Shown: positions 50,478 through 61,109 of the stretch, piece after piece
Numbering within the stretch: position 1 is the stretch's first letter
How the letters are laid out: every line of letters starts with the position of its first letter
Assembly (NCBI RefSeq): GCF_030758455.1
Contig: NZ_CP132353.1
Coordinates: 4,459,023 to 4,523,022, forward strand
Direction of reading: 5' to 3'
Origin: Erwinia pyri
GTDB lineage: Bacteria; Pseudomonadota; Gammaproteobacteria; Enterobacterales; Enterobacteriaceae
Length of the DNA: 64,000 nt
Translations under genes and position numbers: made by a program
The notes under the pieces: generated by a model
Databases searched by the model: none
Seen by the model: only the letters and a program-made list of their open reading frames with translations
Told to the model about the DNA's origin: nothing

Positions 50478-51518
50478 ATGACACTGATGCAAAAAACCCT
50501 GGCTCAATGCGTAGCTTTAACTCTTTCATTGAGCGCGGTTTCTGCAATTGCCGCCACTAATCTGACCGGCGCTGGCGGCACCTTCCCGGCGCCTGTTTAT
50601 AACAAATGGGCTGCTGACTACAACACCGCAACCGGCGCACAGGTTAACTATCAGGGCATCGGTTCTTCCGGCGGTGTAAAACAGATCATTGCTAAAACTG
50701 TTGATTTCGGTGCTTCTGATGCGCCAATGAAAGATGAAGATCTGCAGAAAAACGGCCTGTTCCAGTTCCCTACCGTGATCGGTGGCGTGGTGCTGGCCGT
50801 GAATATCCCGGGCATCAAATCTGGTCAGCTGACGCTGGACGGCAAAACCGTGGGCGACATCTACCTGGGTAACATCAAAAAGTGGAACGACCCGGCTATT
50901 ACCAAGCTGAACCCGGGCGTGAAACTGCCAGACAGCAACATCAACGTGGTTCGCCGCGCTGACGGTTCAGGCACCTCATTCGTGTTCACCAGCTACCTGG
51001 CTAAAGTTAACAGCGACTGGAACAGCAAAATTGGTAAAGGCAATACCGTAAACTGGCCTGTGGGTCTTGGCGGTAAAGGCAACGACGGCGTTGCGGCCTT
51101 CGTACAGCGTCTGCCTGGCTCCATCGGCTACGTTGAGTACGCCTATGCCAAACAGAACAGCCTGGCTTACACCAAACTGATTGATGCCGATGGCAAAGCC
51201 GTTGAGCCGGGCGAGAAGAGTTTCAGCAACGCCGCGAAAGGCGCTAACTGGAGCGAATCGTTCGCGCAGGACCTGACTTATCAGAAAGGTGATGATGCCT
51301 GGCCGATCTCTTCCACCACCTTCATTCTGGTGCACAAAGAGCAGGCAAATGCTGAGAAAGGGGCTGCTGTGCTGAAGTTCTTTGACTGGGCATACAAAAA
51401 CGGTGGCAAAACCACTAACAGCCTGGACTACGCTTCACTGCCGGACTCTGTTGTTGAGCAGGTTCGCGCAGCATGGAAAACCAACGTAAAAGACAGCTCG
51501 GGTAAAGCGCTTTACTAA
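50478..51518 (+). CDS. pstS: phosphate ABC transporter, periplasmic binding protein PstS
   Basis: High-affinity phosphate-binding protein, 346-residue precursor as in E. coli. A Sec signal peptide occupies the first 25 or so residues (ending SAVSAIAA). Phosphate-binding loops are visible: [23 protein letters not shown] and [12 protein letters not shown]. Start ATG 50478 follows GGAGGG at 50469-50474. First gene of the Pho-regulated pst operon. Confidence 0.98.
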   Translation: MTLMQKTLAQCVALTLSLSAVSAIAATNLTGAGGTFPAPVYNKWAADYNTATGAQVNYQGIGSSGGVKQIIAKTVDFGASDAPMKDEDLQKNGLFQFPTVIGGVVLAVNIPGIKSGQLTLDGKTVGDIYLGNIKKWNDPAITKLNPGVKLPDSNINVVRRADGSGTSFVFTSYLAKVNSDWNSKIGKGNTVNWPVGLGGKGNDGVAAFVQRLPGSIGYVEYAYAKQNSLAYTKLIDADGKAVEPGEKSFSNAAKGANWSESFAQDLTYQKGDDAWPISSTTFILVHKEQANAEKGAAVLKFFDWAYKNGGKTTNSLDYASLPDSVVEQVRAAWKTNVKDSSGKALY

Positions 51519-51529
51519 GCGGTTGTAGG

Positions 51530-51577
51530 GGCCGGTTAATCCGGCCTGTTCTATCGGGCGGCATCGTGGTGTCGCCC
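51530..51577 (+). repeat. two hairpins between pstS and pstC
   Basis: GGCCGG/CCGGCC (51530-51546) and GGGCG/CGCCC (51556-51577) lie directly after pstS without T-runs. By analogy with other binding-protein operons they likely stop 3' exonucleases and keep pstS mRNA more abundant than pstCAB. Confidence 0.55.
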
Positions 51578-51602
51578 CTACACTTTCACTATCGGGAATC
51601 CT

Positions 51603-52565
51603 ATGGCTGAAACCAAGCCGACATTTAAAGCTCCGGGAAAACAGGGTGACGTCATCTTCGGTGCGCTGGTAAAACTGGCTGCGCTGATTGTGCTGTTTCT
51701 GCTCGGCGGCATTATTGTCTCTCTGATCCTCTCCTCCTGGCCCAGCATGCAGAAGTTCGGCTTCTCCTTCCTGTGGACCAAAACCTGGGATGCTCCCAAC
51801 GAACAATTTGGTGCGCTGGTGCCCATTTATGGCACCGTCGTGACCTCGGTAATTGCGTTAGTTATCGCCGTTCCGGTGAGTTTTGGTATCGCGCTGTTCC
51901 TGACAGAACTTGCCCCTAACTGGCTTAGGCGCCCTCTGGGTGTGGCGATTGAGCTGCTGGCCGCGATCCCCAGTATTGTTTATGGCATGTGGGGCCTGTT
52001 TATCTTCGCCCCGCTGTTCGCTACCTACTTCCAGACGCCGCTGGGCGACCTGATGGCGAATATTCCCATCGTCGGCGCGCTCTTCTCCGGTCCTGCGTTT
52101 GGGATTGGCATTCTGGCTGCCGGGATTATTCTGGCGATCATGATCATCCCCTACATCGCTTCGGTGATGCGCGACGTGTTTGAACAGACGCCGGTAATGA
52201 TGAAAGAGTCGGCCTACGGTATTGGCTGCACGACCTGGGAAGTGATCTGGCGGGTGGTGCTTCCGTTCACCAAAAATGGCGTGATAGGCGGCGTGATGCT
52301 GGGCCTGGGTCGCGCGCTGGGTGAAACCATGGCGGTGACCTTTATTATCGGTAATACCTATCAGCTGGACAGCCCTTCGCTCTTTATGCCGGGGAACAGT
52401 ATCACCTCGGCGCTGGCAAACGAATTTGCTGAAGCTGAATCGGGCGTGCATACCGCTGCCCTGATGGAGCTGGGTCTGATCCTGTTTGTGATCACCTTTA
52501 TCGTGCTGGCCTGCTCAAAGCTCATGATTTTGCGTCTGGCAAAAAGTGAAGGAGCGCGTTCATGA
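51603..52565 (+). CDS. pstC: phosphate ABC transporter permease PstC
   Basis: A 320-residue inner-membrane permease with six hydrophobic segments; the ABC-contacting EAA loop reads [21 protein letters not shown] (about 201-221) and [10 protein letters not shown] follows. It pairs with PstA. The stop overlaps the pstA start (ATGA at 52562-52565). Confidence 0.98.
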   Translation: MAETKPTFKAPGKQGDVIFGALVKLAALIVLFLLGGIIVSLILSSWPSMQKFGFSFLWTKTWDAPNEQFGALVPIYGTVVTSVIALVIAVPVSFGIALFLTELAPNWLRRPLGVAIELLAAIPSIVYGMWGLFIFAPLFATYFQTPLGDLMANIPIVGALFSGPAFGIGILAAGIILAIMIIPYIASVMRDVFEQTPVMMKESAYGIGCTTWEVIWRVVLPFTKNGVIGGVMLGLGRALGETMAVTFIIGNTYQLDSPSLFMPGNSITSALANEFAEAESGVHTAALMELGLILFVITFIVLACSKLMILRLAKSEGARS

Positions 52566-53449
52566 CCACCATGGAAATGCAGACTCGTGCTGAGCTGTTA
52601 GCGTCACGCCGTAAGATGCAGGCATGGCGCCGGATGAAGAACCGCATTGCCCTGACCCTGTCGCTGCTGACCATGGCGTTTGGGCTCTTCTGGCTGGTGT
52701 GGATCCTGTTTGCCACCGTGACGCGCGGCGTGGACGGCATGACGCTGTCGCTGTTTACTGAAAATACGCCGCCGCCAAATACGGCGGGCGGCGGTCTGGC
52801 TAACGCCATTGCGGGCAGCGGCTTGCTGATCCTCTGGTCCACGGTGATTGGTACGCCGCTGGGGATCATGGCGGGTATCTATCTGGCGGAGTACGGGCGT
52901 AAATCCTGGCTCGCAGAAGTGATCCGTTTTATTAACGATATCCTGCTCTCTGCGCCGTCGATTGTGGTTGGCCTGTTTGTTTACACCATTGTGGTGGCTC
53001 AGATGCAGCACTTCTCGGGCTGGGCTGGTGTGGTTGCCCTGGCGCTTCTGCAGATCCCGATTGTTATCCGTACTACGGAAAACATGCTGAAACTGGTGCC
53101 GGACAGCCTGCGTGAAGCGGCCTATGCGCTGGGCACGCCGAAATGGAAGATGATTTCAGCTATTACGCTCAAGGCCTCTGTCTCCGGCATCCTCACCGGG
53201 GTACTGCTGGCGATTGCCCGTATTGCCGGAGAGACCGCTCCGCTGCTGTTTACGTCGCTCTCTAACCAGTTCTGGAGCACCGATATGATGCAGCCGCTGG
53301 CTAACCTGCCGGTGACCATCTTTAAATTCGCCATGAGCCCGTTTGCCGAATGGCAGAGCCTGACCTGGGCGGGCGTGCTGCTGATTACCCTCTGCGTGCT
53401 GCTGCTGAATATCCTGGCGCGCGTCGTTTTCGCCCGTAGTAAACATTAA
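52562..53449 (+). CDS. pstA: phosphate ABC transporter permease PstA
   Basis: A 295-residue second permease subunit with six membrane segments and an EAA loop ([21 protein letters not shown], about 182-202). ATG overlaps the pstC stop, so it is translationally coupled. E. coli PstA is 296 aa. Confidence 0.98.
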   Translation: MTTMEMQTRAELLASRRKMQAWRRMKNRIALTLSLLTMAFGLFWLVWILFATVTRGVDGMTLSLFTENTPPPNTAGGGLANAIAGSGLLILWSTVIGTPLGIMAGIYLAEYGRKSWLAEVIRFINDILLSAPSIVVGLFVYTIVVAQMQHFSGWAGVVALALLQIPIVIRTTENMLKLVPDSLREAAYALGTPKWKMISAITLKASVSGILTGVLLAIARIAGETAPLLFTSLSNQFWSTDMMQPLANLPVTIFKFAMSPFAEWQSLTWAGVLLITLCVLLLNILARVVFARSKH

Positions 53450-53480
53450 TTTTTTGGCGCGGCTACGGCGGCGCGAATAA

Positions 53481-54263
<783 letters not shown>

Positions 54264-54280
54264 GTTGACTGGAGAATACG

Positions 54281-55018
54281 ATGGATAACCTGAATCTGAA
54301 CAAACATATCTCCGGACAGTTTAACGCCGAGCTGGAGCATATCCGTACCCAGGTATTAACCATGGGTGGGATGGTTGAGCAGCAGCTCACGGATGCGATT
54401 ACCGCTATGCATAACCAGGATGGCGAACTGGCGAAGCAGGTAATTGATGGCGACCAGAAGGTCAACATGATGGAAGTGTCGATTGATGAAGCCTGTGTGC
54501 GCATTATCGCCAAACGCCAGCCAACCGCCAGCGATCTCCGTCTGGTAATGGCGATCATCAAAACCATCTCCGAGCTGGAGCGCATTGGCGATGTGGCCGA
54601 AAAAATCAGCCGCACGGCGCTGGAGAAGTTTGGTCAAAGCCACCAGCCGCTGCTGGTGAGCCTGGAGTCGCTGGGCCACCACACTATCCAGATGCTGCAT
54701 GATGTGCTGGATGCGTTTGCGCGTATGGATCTCACGGCGGCAATTGAGATCTATCGCGAAGACAAGAAAGTCGACCAGGAGTATGAGGGCATCGTGCGTC
54801 AGCTGATGACCTATATGATGGAAGATCCGCGCACCATTCCCAGCGTGCTGACCGCGCTGTTCTGTGCTCGTGCTATCGAACGCATCGGTGACCGTTGCCA
54901 GAACATCTGCGAAATTATTTTCTACTTCGTTAAAGGGCAGGATTTCCGTCACGTTGGCGGTGACGAGCTGGATAAGCTGTTAACCGGCGACAGCAGCGGC
55001 GAGAACAATCCCACCTGA
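54281..55018 (+). CDS. phoU: phosphate signalling regulator PhoU
   Basis: A 245-residue all-helical protein with two three-helix repeats; the metal-binding E/DxxxD motifs are visible in each ([10 protein letters not shown] near 108, [10 protein letters not shown] near 211). It relays the transport state of Pst to PhoR and limits phosphate uptake. The C-terminal tail is a few residues longer than in E. coli (241 aa). Confidence 0.98.
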   Translation: MDNLNLNKHISGQFNAELEHIRTQVLTMGGMVEQQLTDAITAMHNQDGELAKQVIDGDQKVNMMEVSIDEACVRIIAKRQPTASDLRLVMAIIKTISELERIGDVAEKISRTALEKFGQSHQPLLVSLESLGHHTIQMLHDVLDAFARMDLTAAIEIYREDKKVDQEYEGIVRQLMTYMMEDPRTIPSVLTALFCARAIERIGDRCQNICEIIFYFVKGQDFRHVGGDELDKLLTGDSSGENNPT

Positions 55019-55028
55019 TCCCTCCTCT

Positions 55029-55055
55029 GGCCGGGTTCGCCCGGCCTGCGTTTTT
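55029..55055 (+). terminator. pst operon terminator
   Basis: GGCCGGG, TTCG tetraloop, CCCGGCC (55029-55046), then TGCGTTTTT. A strong intrinsic terminator 10 bp after phoU. Confidence 0.9.
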
Positions 55056-55117
55056 CGTCTGGAATGTAACCGCTGAAAACGTATACTTGCCGCACGACAT
55101 TCTGGCAAGGAACACTC

Positions 55118-56353
55118 ATGACACAAAAGAGGCCTGTAAAGGGCGCCACTCCGGGTAAAGCGATGCTGGCGGCCATCAGCGGCTACGCAATGGACGGATT
55201 CGATCTGCTGATCCTGGGCTTTATGCTGCCCGCCATCAGTCTTTCACTGGCGCTGAATCCTTCTCAGGCCGGCTCGCTGGTAACCTGGACGCTGATTGGC
55301 GCAGTCATGGGCGGCATTATCTTTGGTCATCTCAGCGACCGCTTCGGGCGCATTCGTGTGCTGACCTTTACTATCCTGATGTTTTCTCTCTTTACCGGGC
55401 TTTGCGCCATTGCGCAGGGTTACTGGGATCTGTTGCTCTATCGCACGCTGGCGGGCGTGGGTCTGGGCGGAGAATTTGGCATCGGGATGGCGCTGATCGC
55501 TGAGGCATGGCCTGCCAACAAGCGTAACCGCGCTTCGGCCTGGGTTGGCATCGGCTGGCAGCTGGGCGTGCTGCTGGCGGCGTTTATCACCCCTTTCCTG
55601 CTCGGCCATATCGGCTGGCGCGGCATGTTTCTGGTGGGGCTGCTGCCTGCCCTGGCTTCGTTTGCCATCCGCCGTGGCATGGGCGAGCCGGAGGGCTTCA
55701 CCCGGCATGTTGACGTCAATCAGGGGCTCTCTTTCTCCGCCCGCATCAGGCTGCTGTTTCGGGATGCCGCCACCACTAAAGCCAGCCTGGGGATCTTTAT
55801 CCTCTGCTCGGTGCAGAACTTTGGCTATTACGGTTTGATGATCTGGATGCCGAGCTATCTCTCCAGCAATTTTGGCTTCTCACTGACTAAATCGGGACTC
55901 TGGACCGCGGTGACGGTGGTAGGAATGACCTTTGGTATCTGGCTGTTTGGCGTACTGGCTGACCGCTTCGCCCGCTGGAAAATTTTCCTGCTTTATCAGT
56001 TCGGCGCGGTAGTGATGGTGATTGTGTATGCCCAGCTTCGCGATCCCACCGTAATGCTCTTTACCGGCGCGATTATGGGCATGTTTGTGAACGGTATGAT
56101 TGGCGGCTACGGCGCGCTGATTTCCGACACCTATCCAGCCCAGGTCCGTGCCACGGCGCAGAACGTGTTGTTTAACCTTGGTCGCGGCGTGGGCGGCTTT
56201 GGTCCGCTGGTGATCGGGCTGCTGGTGGCTAACCTCTCCTTTACGGCAGCCATTACTCTGCTGGCGCTGATCTACCTGCTGGATATTGCGGCCACGCTGT
56301 TTCTGTTGCCCAAAAAGCAGGGGAGCGAGGATGCGCTGGGGGCCATTGGCTGA
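55118..56353 (+). CDS. MFS transporter, aromatic-acid:H+ symporter (AAHS)-like
   Basis: A 411-residue inner-membrane protein with 12 hydrophobic segments. The first helix contains GYAMDGFDLLILGFMLP, resembling the (A/S)xDGFD signature of AAHS/MHS carriers that import carboxylates and aromatic acids; MFS motif A reads GHLSDRFGRIRVL (about 70-82). RNRASAWVG and GEFGIGMALIAE also fit the group. The substrate cannot be inferred from the sequence or neighbours. AAGGA precedes the ATG and a TATACT hexamer (55082-55087) may be its -10. In E. coli this interval holds bgl and cbr genes, so it is a variable spot. Confidence 0.82.
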   Translation: MTQKRPVKGATPGKAMLAAISGYAMDGFDLLILGFMLPAISLSLALNPSQAGSLVTWTLIGAVMGGIIFGHLSDRFGRIRVLTFTILMFSLFTGLCAIAQGYWDLLLYRTLAGVGLGGEFGIGMALIAEAWPANKRNRASAWVGIGWQLGVLLAAFITPFLLGHIGWRGMFLVGLLPALASFAIRRGMGEPEGFTRHVDVNQGLSFSARIRLLFRDAATTKASLGIFILCSVQNFGYYGLMIWMPSYLSSNFGFSLTKSGLWTAVTVVGMTFGIWLFGVLADRFARWKIFLLYQFGAVVMVIVYAQLRDPTVMLFTGAIMGMFVNGMIGGYGALISDTYPAQVRATAQNVLFNLGRGVGGFGPLVIGLLVANLSFTAAITLLALIYLLDIAATLFLLPKKQGSEDALGAIG

Positions 56354-56354
56354 A

Positions 56355-56418
56355 GTCAGGCAGAAAGCCTGACCAGCAGCGGCAGAGAGGCCACCGGGGT
56401 ATTCTCCTCGCCCCGGTG
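56355..56418. terminator. two hairpins between converging genes
   Basis: GTCAGGC/GCCTGAC (56355-56373) and CACCGGGG/CCCCGGTG (56392-56418) fill the gap between the MFS gene and yieH. Neither has a T-run; they probably end both converging transcripts or protect their 3' ends. Confidence 0.5.
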
Positions 56419-56420
56419 CT

Positions 56421-57083
56421 TCAGCCCGCGATATCCCAGCCGCGTTCACGCCACAGCGCCGGAAGCTGCGACATCGCCGTAAAAGAAGTGACCAGCGGAT
56501 GATCGAGCGGCTTGTTGTGCGCATCCGCACAGAAGTAAAACACCGGAATGCCCGCGGCGATACCGGCTCTGGCTCCCGCTTCCGAGTCATCCACCAGAAT
56601 ACACTGCTCAATTGCCACGCCCATCTGTTCTGCTGCGTGCAGCATCAGCGCCGGATCGGGCTTCCAGCTTGAGATGTCATAGCCGCTGTACAACCGGTCA
56701 TCAAAATGGTGCAGCATGCCGGTCAGGCCCAGCGAGTGCTGCATTTTAGGCACGGTGCCGTTAGAGACCACGCACATCGGTACGGTGACCTGCTCCAGCA
56801 ACGTTTTTGCACCTGCGATCGGCTTCAGCTCCCGATCAAAAAGGCGCGCCACCTCTTTACGATAGGCTGGCTCAAACTCTTCTCTGGTCACAGTAAGATG
56901 ATGCTCTGCACAGACCTCGTCGATGATCTCGTAGAGCTTGACGCCTTTATACTTTTCAAACATCTCCTGCAGCGAAAGTTCGCCGCCAAACAGGGCAAAG
57001 GTGTTTACATAGGCCTGGGTACAGAGCAGCTCGCTGTCTACCAGCGTGCCATCACAATCAAAAAATATGCAGCCAACGGTCAT
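56421..57083 (-). CDS. yieH: HAD-family phosphatase YieH (6-phosphogluconate phosphatase)
   Basis: A 220-residue HAD hydrolase, subfamily IA. Motif I DCDGT is at 9-13 (nucleophile D9, acid/base D11), motif II VVSNG near 108, the lysine in SWKPDP and motif III LVDDSEAG follow. It aligns with E. coli YieH (221 aa), which in vitro favours 6-phosphogluconate and also hydrolyses PEP. Its physiological role is not settled. Divergent from adeP. Confidence 0.92.
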   Translation of the reverse strand: MTVGCIFFDCDGTLVDSELLCTQAYVNTFALFGGELSLQEMFEKYKGVKLYEIIDEVCAEHHLTVTREEFEPAYRKEVARLFDRELKPIAGAKTLLEQVTVPMCVVSNGTVPKMQHSLGLTGMLHHFDDRLYSGYDISSWKPDPALMLHAAEQMGVAIEQCILVDDSEAGARAGIAAGIPVFYFCADAHNKPLDHPLVTSFTAMSQLPALWRERGWDIAG

Positions 57084-57193
57084 TACACACTCCCTTCGTT
57101 GTTTTCTCGTCCTTTCACTTTACTTCACTGACGAGGGTTTGCGCTTAACAAATGTCAATTCCAGTTAGTGGTCGCGATCTTGCGGAAAAAACA

Positions 57194-57209
57194 GCGCAAT
57201 CGGTTGCGA
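57194..57209 (+). promoter_or_regulatory. PurR operator upstream of adeP
   Basis: The 16-bp stretch has the core GCAATCGGTTGC, which fits all fixed positions of the inner PurR consensus (GCAANCGNTTNC); only the outermost A/T positions differ. It lies about 83 bp before the adeP ATG. E. coli yieG (adeP) is in the PurR regulon, so repression by purines is likely here too. Confidence 0.75.
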
Positions 57210-57291
57210 AAAATAGTGCGGGTGGCTACCAAATTTAATTTTTTAGTTTAGGATAGCCGTCGATAACTTTTCTCCGTTTTGGAACCACTCA

Positions 57292-58605
57292 ATGAATAAT
57301 CCAGGCCTACTACAGCGGATCTTTAAACTGCAGGAACACGGTACGACAGTGCGTACTGAAGTGATTGCTGGTTTCACCACTTTCCTGACCATGGTCTATA
57401 TCGTGTTTGTTAACCCGCAGATCCTCGGCGTGGCGGGGATGAACACCCAGGCGGTTTTCGTCACCACCTGCCTGATTGCCGCGGGAGGCAGCATCCTGAT
57501 GGGCCTGGTGGCTAATCTCCCGGTTGCGCTGGCACCGGCGATGGGCCTGAACGCCTTCTTTGCTTTTGTGGTGGTAGGCGCCATGGGCATCTCCTGGCAG
57601 GTTGGCATGGGCGCCATCTTCTGGGGTGCGGTTGGCCTGCTGCTGCTGACGATTTTCCGTATTCGCTACTGGATGATTGCGAATATCCCGGTCAGCCTGC
57701 GGGTGGGGATTACCGCCGGGATTGGTCTGTTTATTGCGATGATCGGCCTGAAAAATGCCGGCATCGTGGTACCCAATAAAGATACGCTGGTGGCGGTAGG
57801 GGATTTAACCTCCCACAGCGTACTGCTGGGCGCGCTGGGCTTCTTTATTATCGCCATCCTGGCCTCACGTAATATTCACATCGCCGTGCTGGTCTCGATT
57901 GTGATCACTACCCTGATTGGTCTGGCGATTGGCGATGTCAAATATGGTGGCGTGTTTTCGGCCCCAACGGGCGTGACTTCCGTGCTGGGTCAGGTTGATC
58001 TGGCGGGTTCGTTCAACGTCGGCATGGCTGGCATCATCTTCTCCTTTATGCTGGTAAACCTGTTTGACTCCTCCGGTACGCTGATTGGCGTGACGGATAA
58101 AGCGGGTCTGACCGACGAGAAAGGTACTTTCCCGCGCATGAAGCAGGCACTGTATGTAGACAGCATCAGCTCCGTAGCGGGTGCTTACATCGGTACCTCT
58201 TCCGTGACCGCCTACATTGAAAGCTCTTCAGGCGTCTCCATCGGTGGCCGTACAGGACTGATGGCGGTGGTGACGGGCATTCTGTTCCTGCTGGTGATGT
58301 TCCTGTCACCGCTGGCAGGCATGGTGCCAGCCTATGCGGCTGCCGGTGCGCTGATTTACGTTGGCGTGCTGATGACCTCCAGCCTGGCCCGGGTGAAGTG
58401 GGATGATCTGACTGAAGCGGTTCCTGCGTTTGTTACTGCCGCAATGATGCCGTTCAGCTTCTCTATTACCGAAGGTATTGCGCTGGGCTTTATCTCCTAT
58501 TGCGTGATGAAGCTGGGCACCGGCCGCTGGCGTGAAATCAGCCCGTGCGTGGTGATCGTTGCGCTGCTGTTTGTGCTGAAAATTGCCTTTATCGACGCCC
58601 ACTGA
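57292..58605 (+). CDS. adeP: adenine permease AdeP (YieG), NCS2/AzgA-like family
   Basis: A 437-residue H+-coupled purine-base importer in the inner membrane, with about 12-14 hydrophobic segments. It aligns closely with E. coli YieG, including ALAPAMGLNAFFAF (about 81-94) and NLFDSSGTLIGVTDKAGL near 260. It belongs to the AzgA-like branch (AdeP, AdeQ, GhxP, GhxQ); E. coli YieG prefers adenine with high affinity. Followed by a terminator. Confidence 0.93.
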   Translation: MNNPGLLQRIFKLQEHGTTVRTEVIAGFTTFLTMVYIVFVNPQILGVAGMNTQAVFVTTCLIAAGGSILMGLVANLPVALAPAMGLNAFFAFVVVGAMGISWQVGMGAIFWGAVGLLLLTIFRIRYWMIANIPVSLRVGITAGIGLFIAMIGLKNAGIVVPNKDTLVAVGDLTSHSVLLGALGFFIIAILASRNIHIAVLVSIVITTLIGLAIGDVKYGGVFSAPTGVTSVLGQVDLAGSFNVGMAGIIFSFMLVNLFDSSGTLIGVTDKAGLTDEKGTFPRMKQALYVDSISSVAGAYIGTSSVTAYIESSSGVSIGGRTGLMAVVTGILFLLVMFLSPLAGMVPAYAAAGALIYVGVLMTSSLARVKWDDLTEAVPAFVTAAMMPFSFSITEGIALGFISYCVMKLGTGRWREISPCVVIVALLFVLKIAFIDAH

Positions 58606-58612
58606 TCCACAG

Positions 58613-58639
58613 ACAGGCCGTGAAAACGGCCTGTTTCTC
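58613..58639 (+). terminator. adeP terminator
   Basis: ACAGGCCGT, GAAA loop, ACGGCCTGT (58613-58634), then TTCTCC. A good stem with a short T-tract, 8 bp after the stop; it also points toward the 3' end of yieE on the other strand. Confidence 0.75.
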
Positions 58640-58670
58640 CCCCTTTCCCGCCTTTTTGGCTTCACCACGC

Positions 58671-59411
58671 CTAAACACTTCCTGCTCTCTCCGCTGGCAT
58701 GCTGGTCAGACGCAGCACGCGTTCGCCCATATTGGCTTTGTTAAGCTGAATTTCCTGCAGCCGGATCCAGTTCTCCTGCTCATCAAGCTCCCACAGATGC
58801 AGCCGTTCGCTACCCGGGGAAAAGGCGCAGGACCAGAGCAGCAGCGGCTCAACGTCTGAAACGGCCTGAATATCGGGAAAATTGAGCGCTCTTAATCTGC
58901 CCGACGCGGGATGTAAGCGCAGCGAGTCTCCCGGCTTTTCTGCCTGGTCCGTCAGCTTCAGCAGGCTTTTGCGCATTGCCCAAAGCTGGGTAGCTGCCTC
59001 AATCGGGTCGGTCTGGGCGTTGATCCAGGCTCTCTCTCCCGAAGAGAGATCGCGCAGATAGAGATCCATCGTCTGACGGCTGTGGGCACGCATAATCTCC
59101 ATCCCCAGCCCGGCTCTGCCACCCTCTTCGGCCAGCAGGACACCAACGATGCTCCCGGCATAGCCAATACTGAAGTCAGGCAGATCGCGATCGACAAAGC
59201 GGGGACGGCCACAGGAGGAAAAGGTTAATTCGGGAAGTTGAGTAATACCGTAGATGCGCAGCATCAGTTCAGCCAGCAGCGAACGGGCAGCGAGATAACG
59301 CAGGCGGCGCTTTTCAGGCAGCGTACCGGCAAAATCGATCAGGTTTTGAGGGAGGCGTGGCACCCGAGGCGTCCACTGGTCAAGCGTCCGGCGTGCAAAA
59401 TGACCTGCCAT
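58671..59411 (-). CDS. yieE: YieE-like 4'-phosphopantetheinyl transferase superfamily protein
   Basis: A 246-residue protein aligning with E. coli YieE (249 aa), a Sfp-type PPTase homologue of uncertain role. The usual magnesium motif G-(I/L)-D-x-E reads GLGME at residues 101-105, so the conserved Asp is Gly (codon GGG); Glu105 remains. The second motif, normally WxxKEAxxK, is WAMRKSLLKL, already divergent in E. coli YieE. With both changes, transferase activity is doubtful. In E. coli tnaCAB, mdtL and yidZ separate mnmE from yieE; here mnmE is next. Confidence 0.83.
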   Translation of the reverse strand: MAGHFARRTLDQWTPRVPRLPQNLIDFAGTLPEKRRLRYLAARSLLAELMLRIYGITQLPELTFSSCGRPRFVDRDLPDFSIGYAGSIVGVLLAEEGGRAGLGMEIMRAHSRQTMDLYLRDLSSGERAWINAQTDPIEAATQLWAMRKSLLKLTDQAEKPGDSLRLHPASGRLRALNFPDIQAVSDVEPLLLWSCAFSPGSERLHLWELDEQENWIRLQEIQLNKANMGERVLRLTSMPAERAGSV

Positions 59412-59623
59412 CTGTCGCTCCGTGAAAATGGTCTGTAAATCATCTCTCTTATTGTAAGAATTTTCTTAGCAAATATCATCACGCATTGTCCGGAAATGGT
59501 GAGTTTCAGATAAAGATCAGGTTTTGGGTGTGAGCGGCGGGAAAATGAACAGCAGAAGGGCGGGACCGCCAGAAAACTCGCTCTGCCGGTCCGGGCTAAT
59601 GGAGAGGGCTGACAAAGCTGAGA

Positions 59624-59654
59624 GCAGCGGCTGAGGGGGAATAGCAGCCGCTGC
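59624..59654 (-). terminator. hairpin downstream of mnmE
   Basis: GCAGCGGCTG (59624-59633) and CAGCCGCTGC (59645-59654) form a perfect 10-bp stem with an 11-nt loop, 6 bp after the mnmE stop on the minus strand. No T-run follows, so termination is not assured. The rest of the 249-bp gap before yieE shows no gene. Confidence 0.6.
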
Positions 59655-59660
59655 CCTGGC

Positions 59661-61025
59661 TTATTTACCGATACAGAAGCTGGAGAAAATGCGGCCCAGC
59701 AAATCATCGGAGGTAAACTCGCCGGTGATCTCGCTCAAGGCCTGCTGTGCCACGCGCAACTCTTCGGCAAGCAGCTCGCCAGCGCGTGCGCCCAGCAGCT
59801 GATCGCGTCCCTGAAGTAAGTGAGTGGACGCTAACTCTAGCGCCTGCAGATGGCGGCGGCGGGCCAGAAAGCCGCCCTCCATGTTGCCGGAATAGCCCAT
59901 GCTCTCTTTCAGATGGTTTCGCAGCACATCGATACCGTCACCGGTGCGGGCAGAGAGTCGAATAAGTGAGTGGCCATTTACTTCTGTTAAGCCCTGCGGT
60001 TCGCCCGTTACGTCAGCTTTGTTACGCACTACCGTAATCGGTAAGGAGCCCGGAAGGCGCGCAATAAAGTCTGGCCAGATTTCAGCGGGTTCTGTCGCGC
60101 CGGTTGTGGTGCCGTCCACCATAAACAGCACGCGGTCGGCCTGCTCAATCTCCTGCCAGGCGCGCTCAATGCCGATACGCTCTACCTCATCGCTGGCTTC
60201 ACGCAATCCCGCCGTATCAATCACATGCAGCGGCATACCGTCGATCTGAATATGCTCGCGCAGGACATCGCGCGTGGTACCAGCAATGTCGGTCACAATG
60301 GCGGCTTCGCGGCCTGCCAGCGCATTCAGCAGGCTCGATTTGCCGGCATTAGGCCGCCCGGCAATCACCACCTTCATCCCTTCACGCAATAAACTTCCCT
60401 GGCGGGCTTCGTTGCGCACCCCGTCGAGATCGCCGATCACCTGGTTCAGCTGCGCTTCGATTTTACCGTCTGACAGGAAGTCAATTTCCTCATCGGGAAA
60501 GTCGATAGCCGCTTCCACATAGATCCGCAGGTGAGTGAGCGCTTCCACAAGATTGTTTACACGCAGCGAAAAAGCCCCCTGCAGCGAGTTCAAAGCGGAA
60601 CGCGCAGCCTGCTCTGAACTGGCATCAATCAGATCCGCAATCGCTTCTGCCTGCGCCAGATCGAGCTTGTCGTTAAGGAACGCACGTTCAGAGAATTCAC
60701 CCGGGCGGGCAATGCGCACGCCTGGCAGGGCCACAATCCGCTTTAACAGCATATCGAGGATGACCGGACCGCCGTGACCCTGCAGTTCCAGCACATCTTC
60801 CCCGGTGAAGGAGTTGGGGCCGGGGAACCACAGCGCGATGCCCTGATCCAGCGCGTTGCCTTCGCTATCGCGAAAAGGCAGGTAATCGGCATAGCGCGGT
60901 TTTGGCAGCTTGCCCAGCAGCGCCTGAGCCACCACTGACGCCTGGCTGCCGGAAACCCGCAGAATACCTACACCACCGCGGCCTGGCGGTGTCGCCTGAG
61001 CGACAATAGTTTCGCTGTGATTCAT
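59661..61025 (-). CDS. mnmE: tRNA modification GTPase MnmE (TrmE)
   Basis: Partner of MnmG in cmnm5U34 synthesis. The 454 residues equal E. coli. A formyl-tetrahydrofolate-binding N-terminal domain (1-118), helical domain, and inserted G domain (about 216-380, with P-loop [13 protein letters not shown] and NKAD) are all present; the protein ends in the catalytic CIGK. Start ATG 61025 matches the family; the open frame continues 13 codons upstream into the terminator region. Confidence 0.98.
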   Translation of the reverse strand: MNHSETIVAQATPPGRGGVGILRVSGSQASVVAQALLGKLPKPRYADYLPFRDSEGNALDQGIALWFPGPNSFTGEDVLELQGHGGPVILDMLLKRIVALPGVRIARPGEFSERAFLNDKLDLAQAEAIADLIDASSEQAARSALNSLQGAFSLRVNNLVEALTHLRIYVEAAIDFPDEEIDFLSDGKIEAQLNQVIGDLDGVRNEARQGSLLREGMKVVIAGRPNAGKSSLLNALAGREAAIVTDIAGTTRDVLREHIQIDGMPLHVIDTAGLREASDEVERIGIERAWQEIEQADRVLFMVDGTTTGATEPAEIWPDFIARLPGSLPITVVRNKADVTGEPQGLTEVNGHSLIRLSARTGDGIDVLRNHLKESMGYSGNMEGGFLARRRHLQALELASTHLLQGRDQLLGARAGELLAEELRVAQQALSEITGEFTSDDLLGRIFSSFCIGK

Positions 61026-61046
61026 AGTTAACTCTCTTTTTAAGGC

Positions 61047-61080
61047 AAAAAATAGGGCGGTCATCTGACCGCCCTATTTT
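61047..61080 (-). terminator. intrinsic terminator between yidC and mnmE
   Basis: A perfect 14-bp stem AAAATAGGGCGGTC (61049-61062) / GACCGCCCTATTTT (61067-61080) with an ATCT loop, running into six T on the minus strand. It should end most rpmH-rnpA-yidD-yidC transcripts; mnmE would then depend on read-through or a promoter within the short gap. Confidence 0.9.
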
Positions 61081-61109
61081 ACTGGGTTATTTGCGGTTAT
61101 TCGCGCAAA

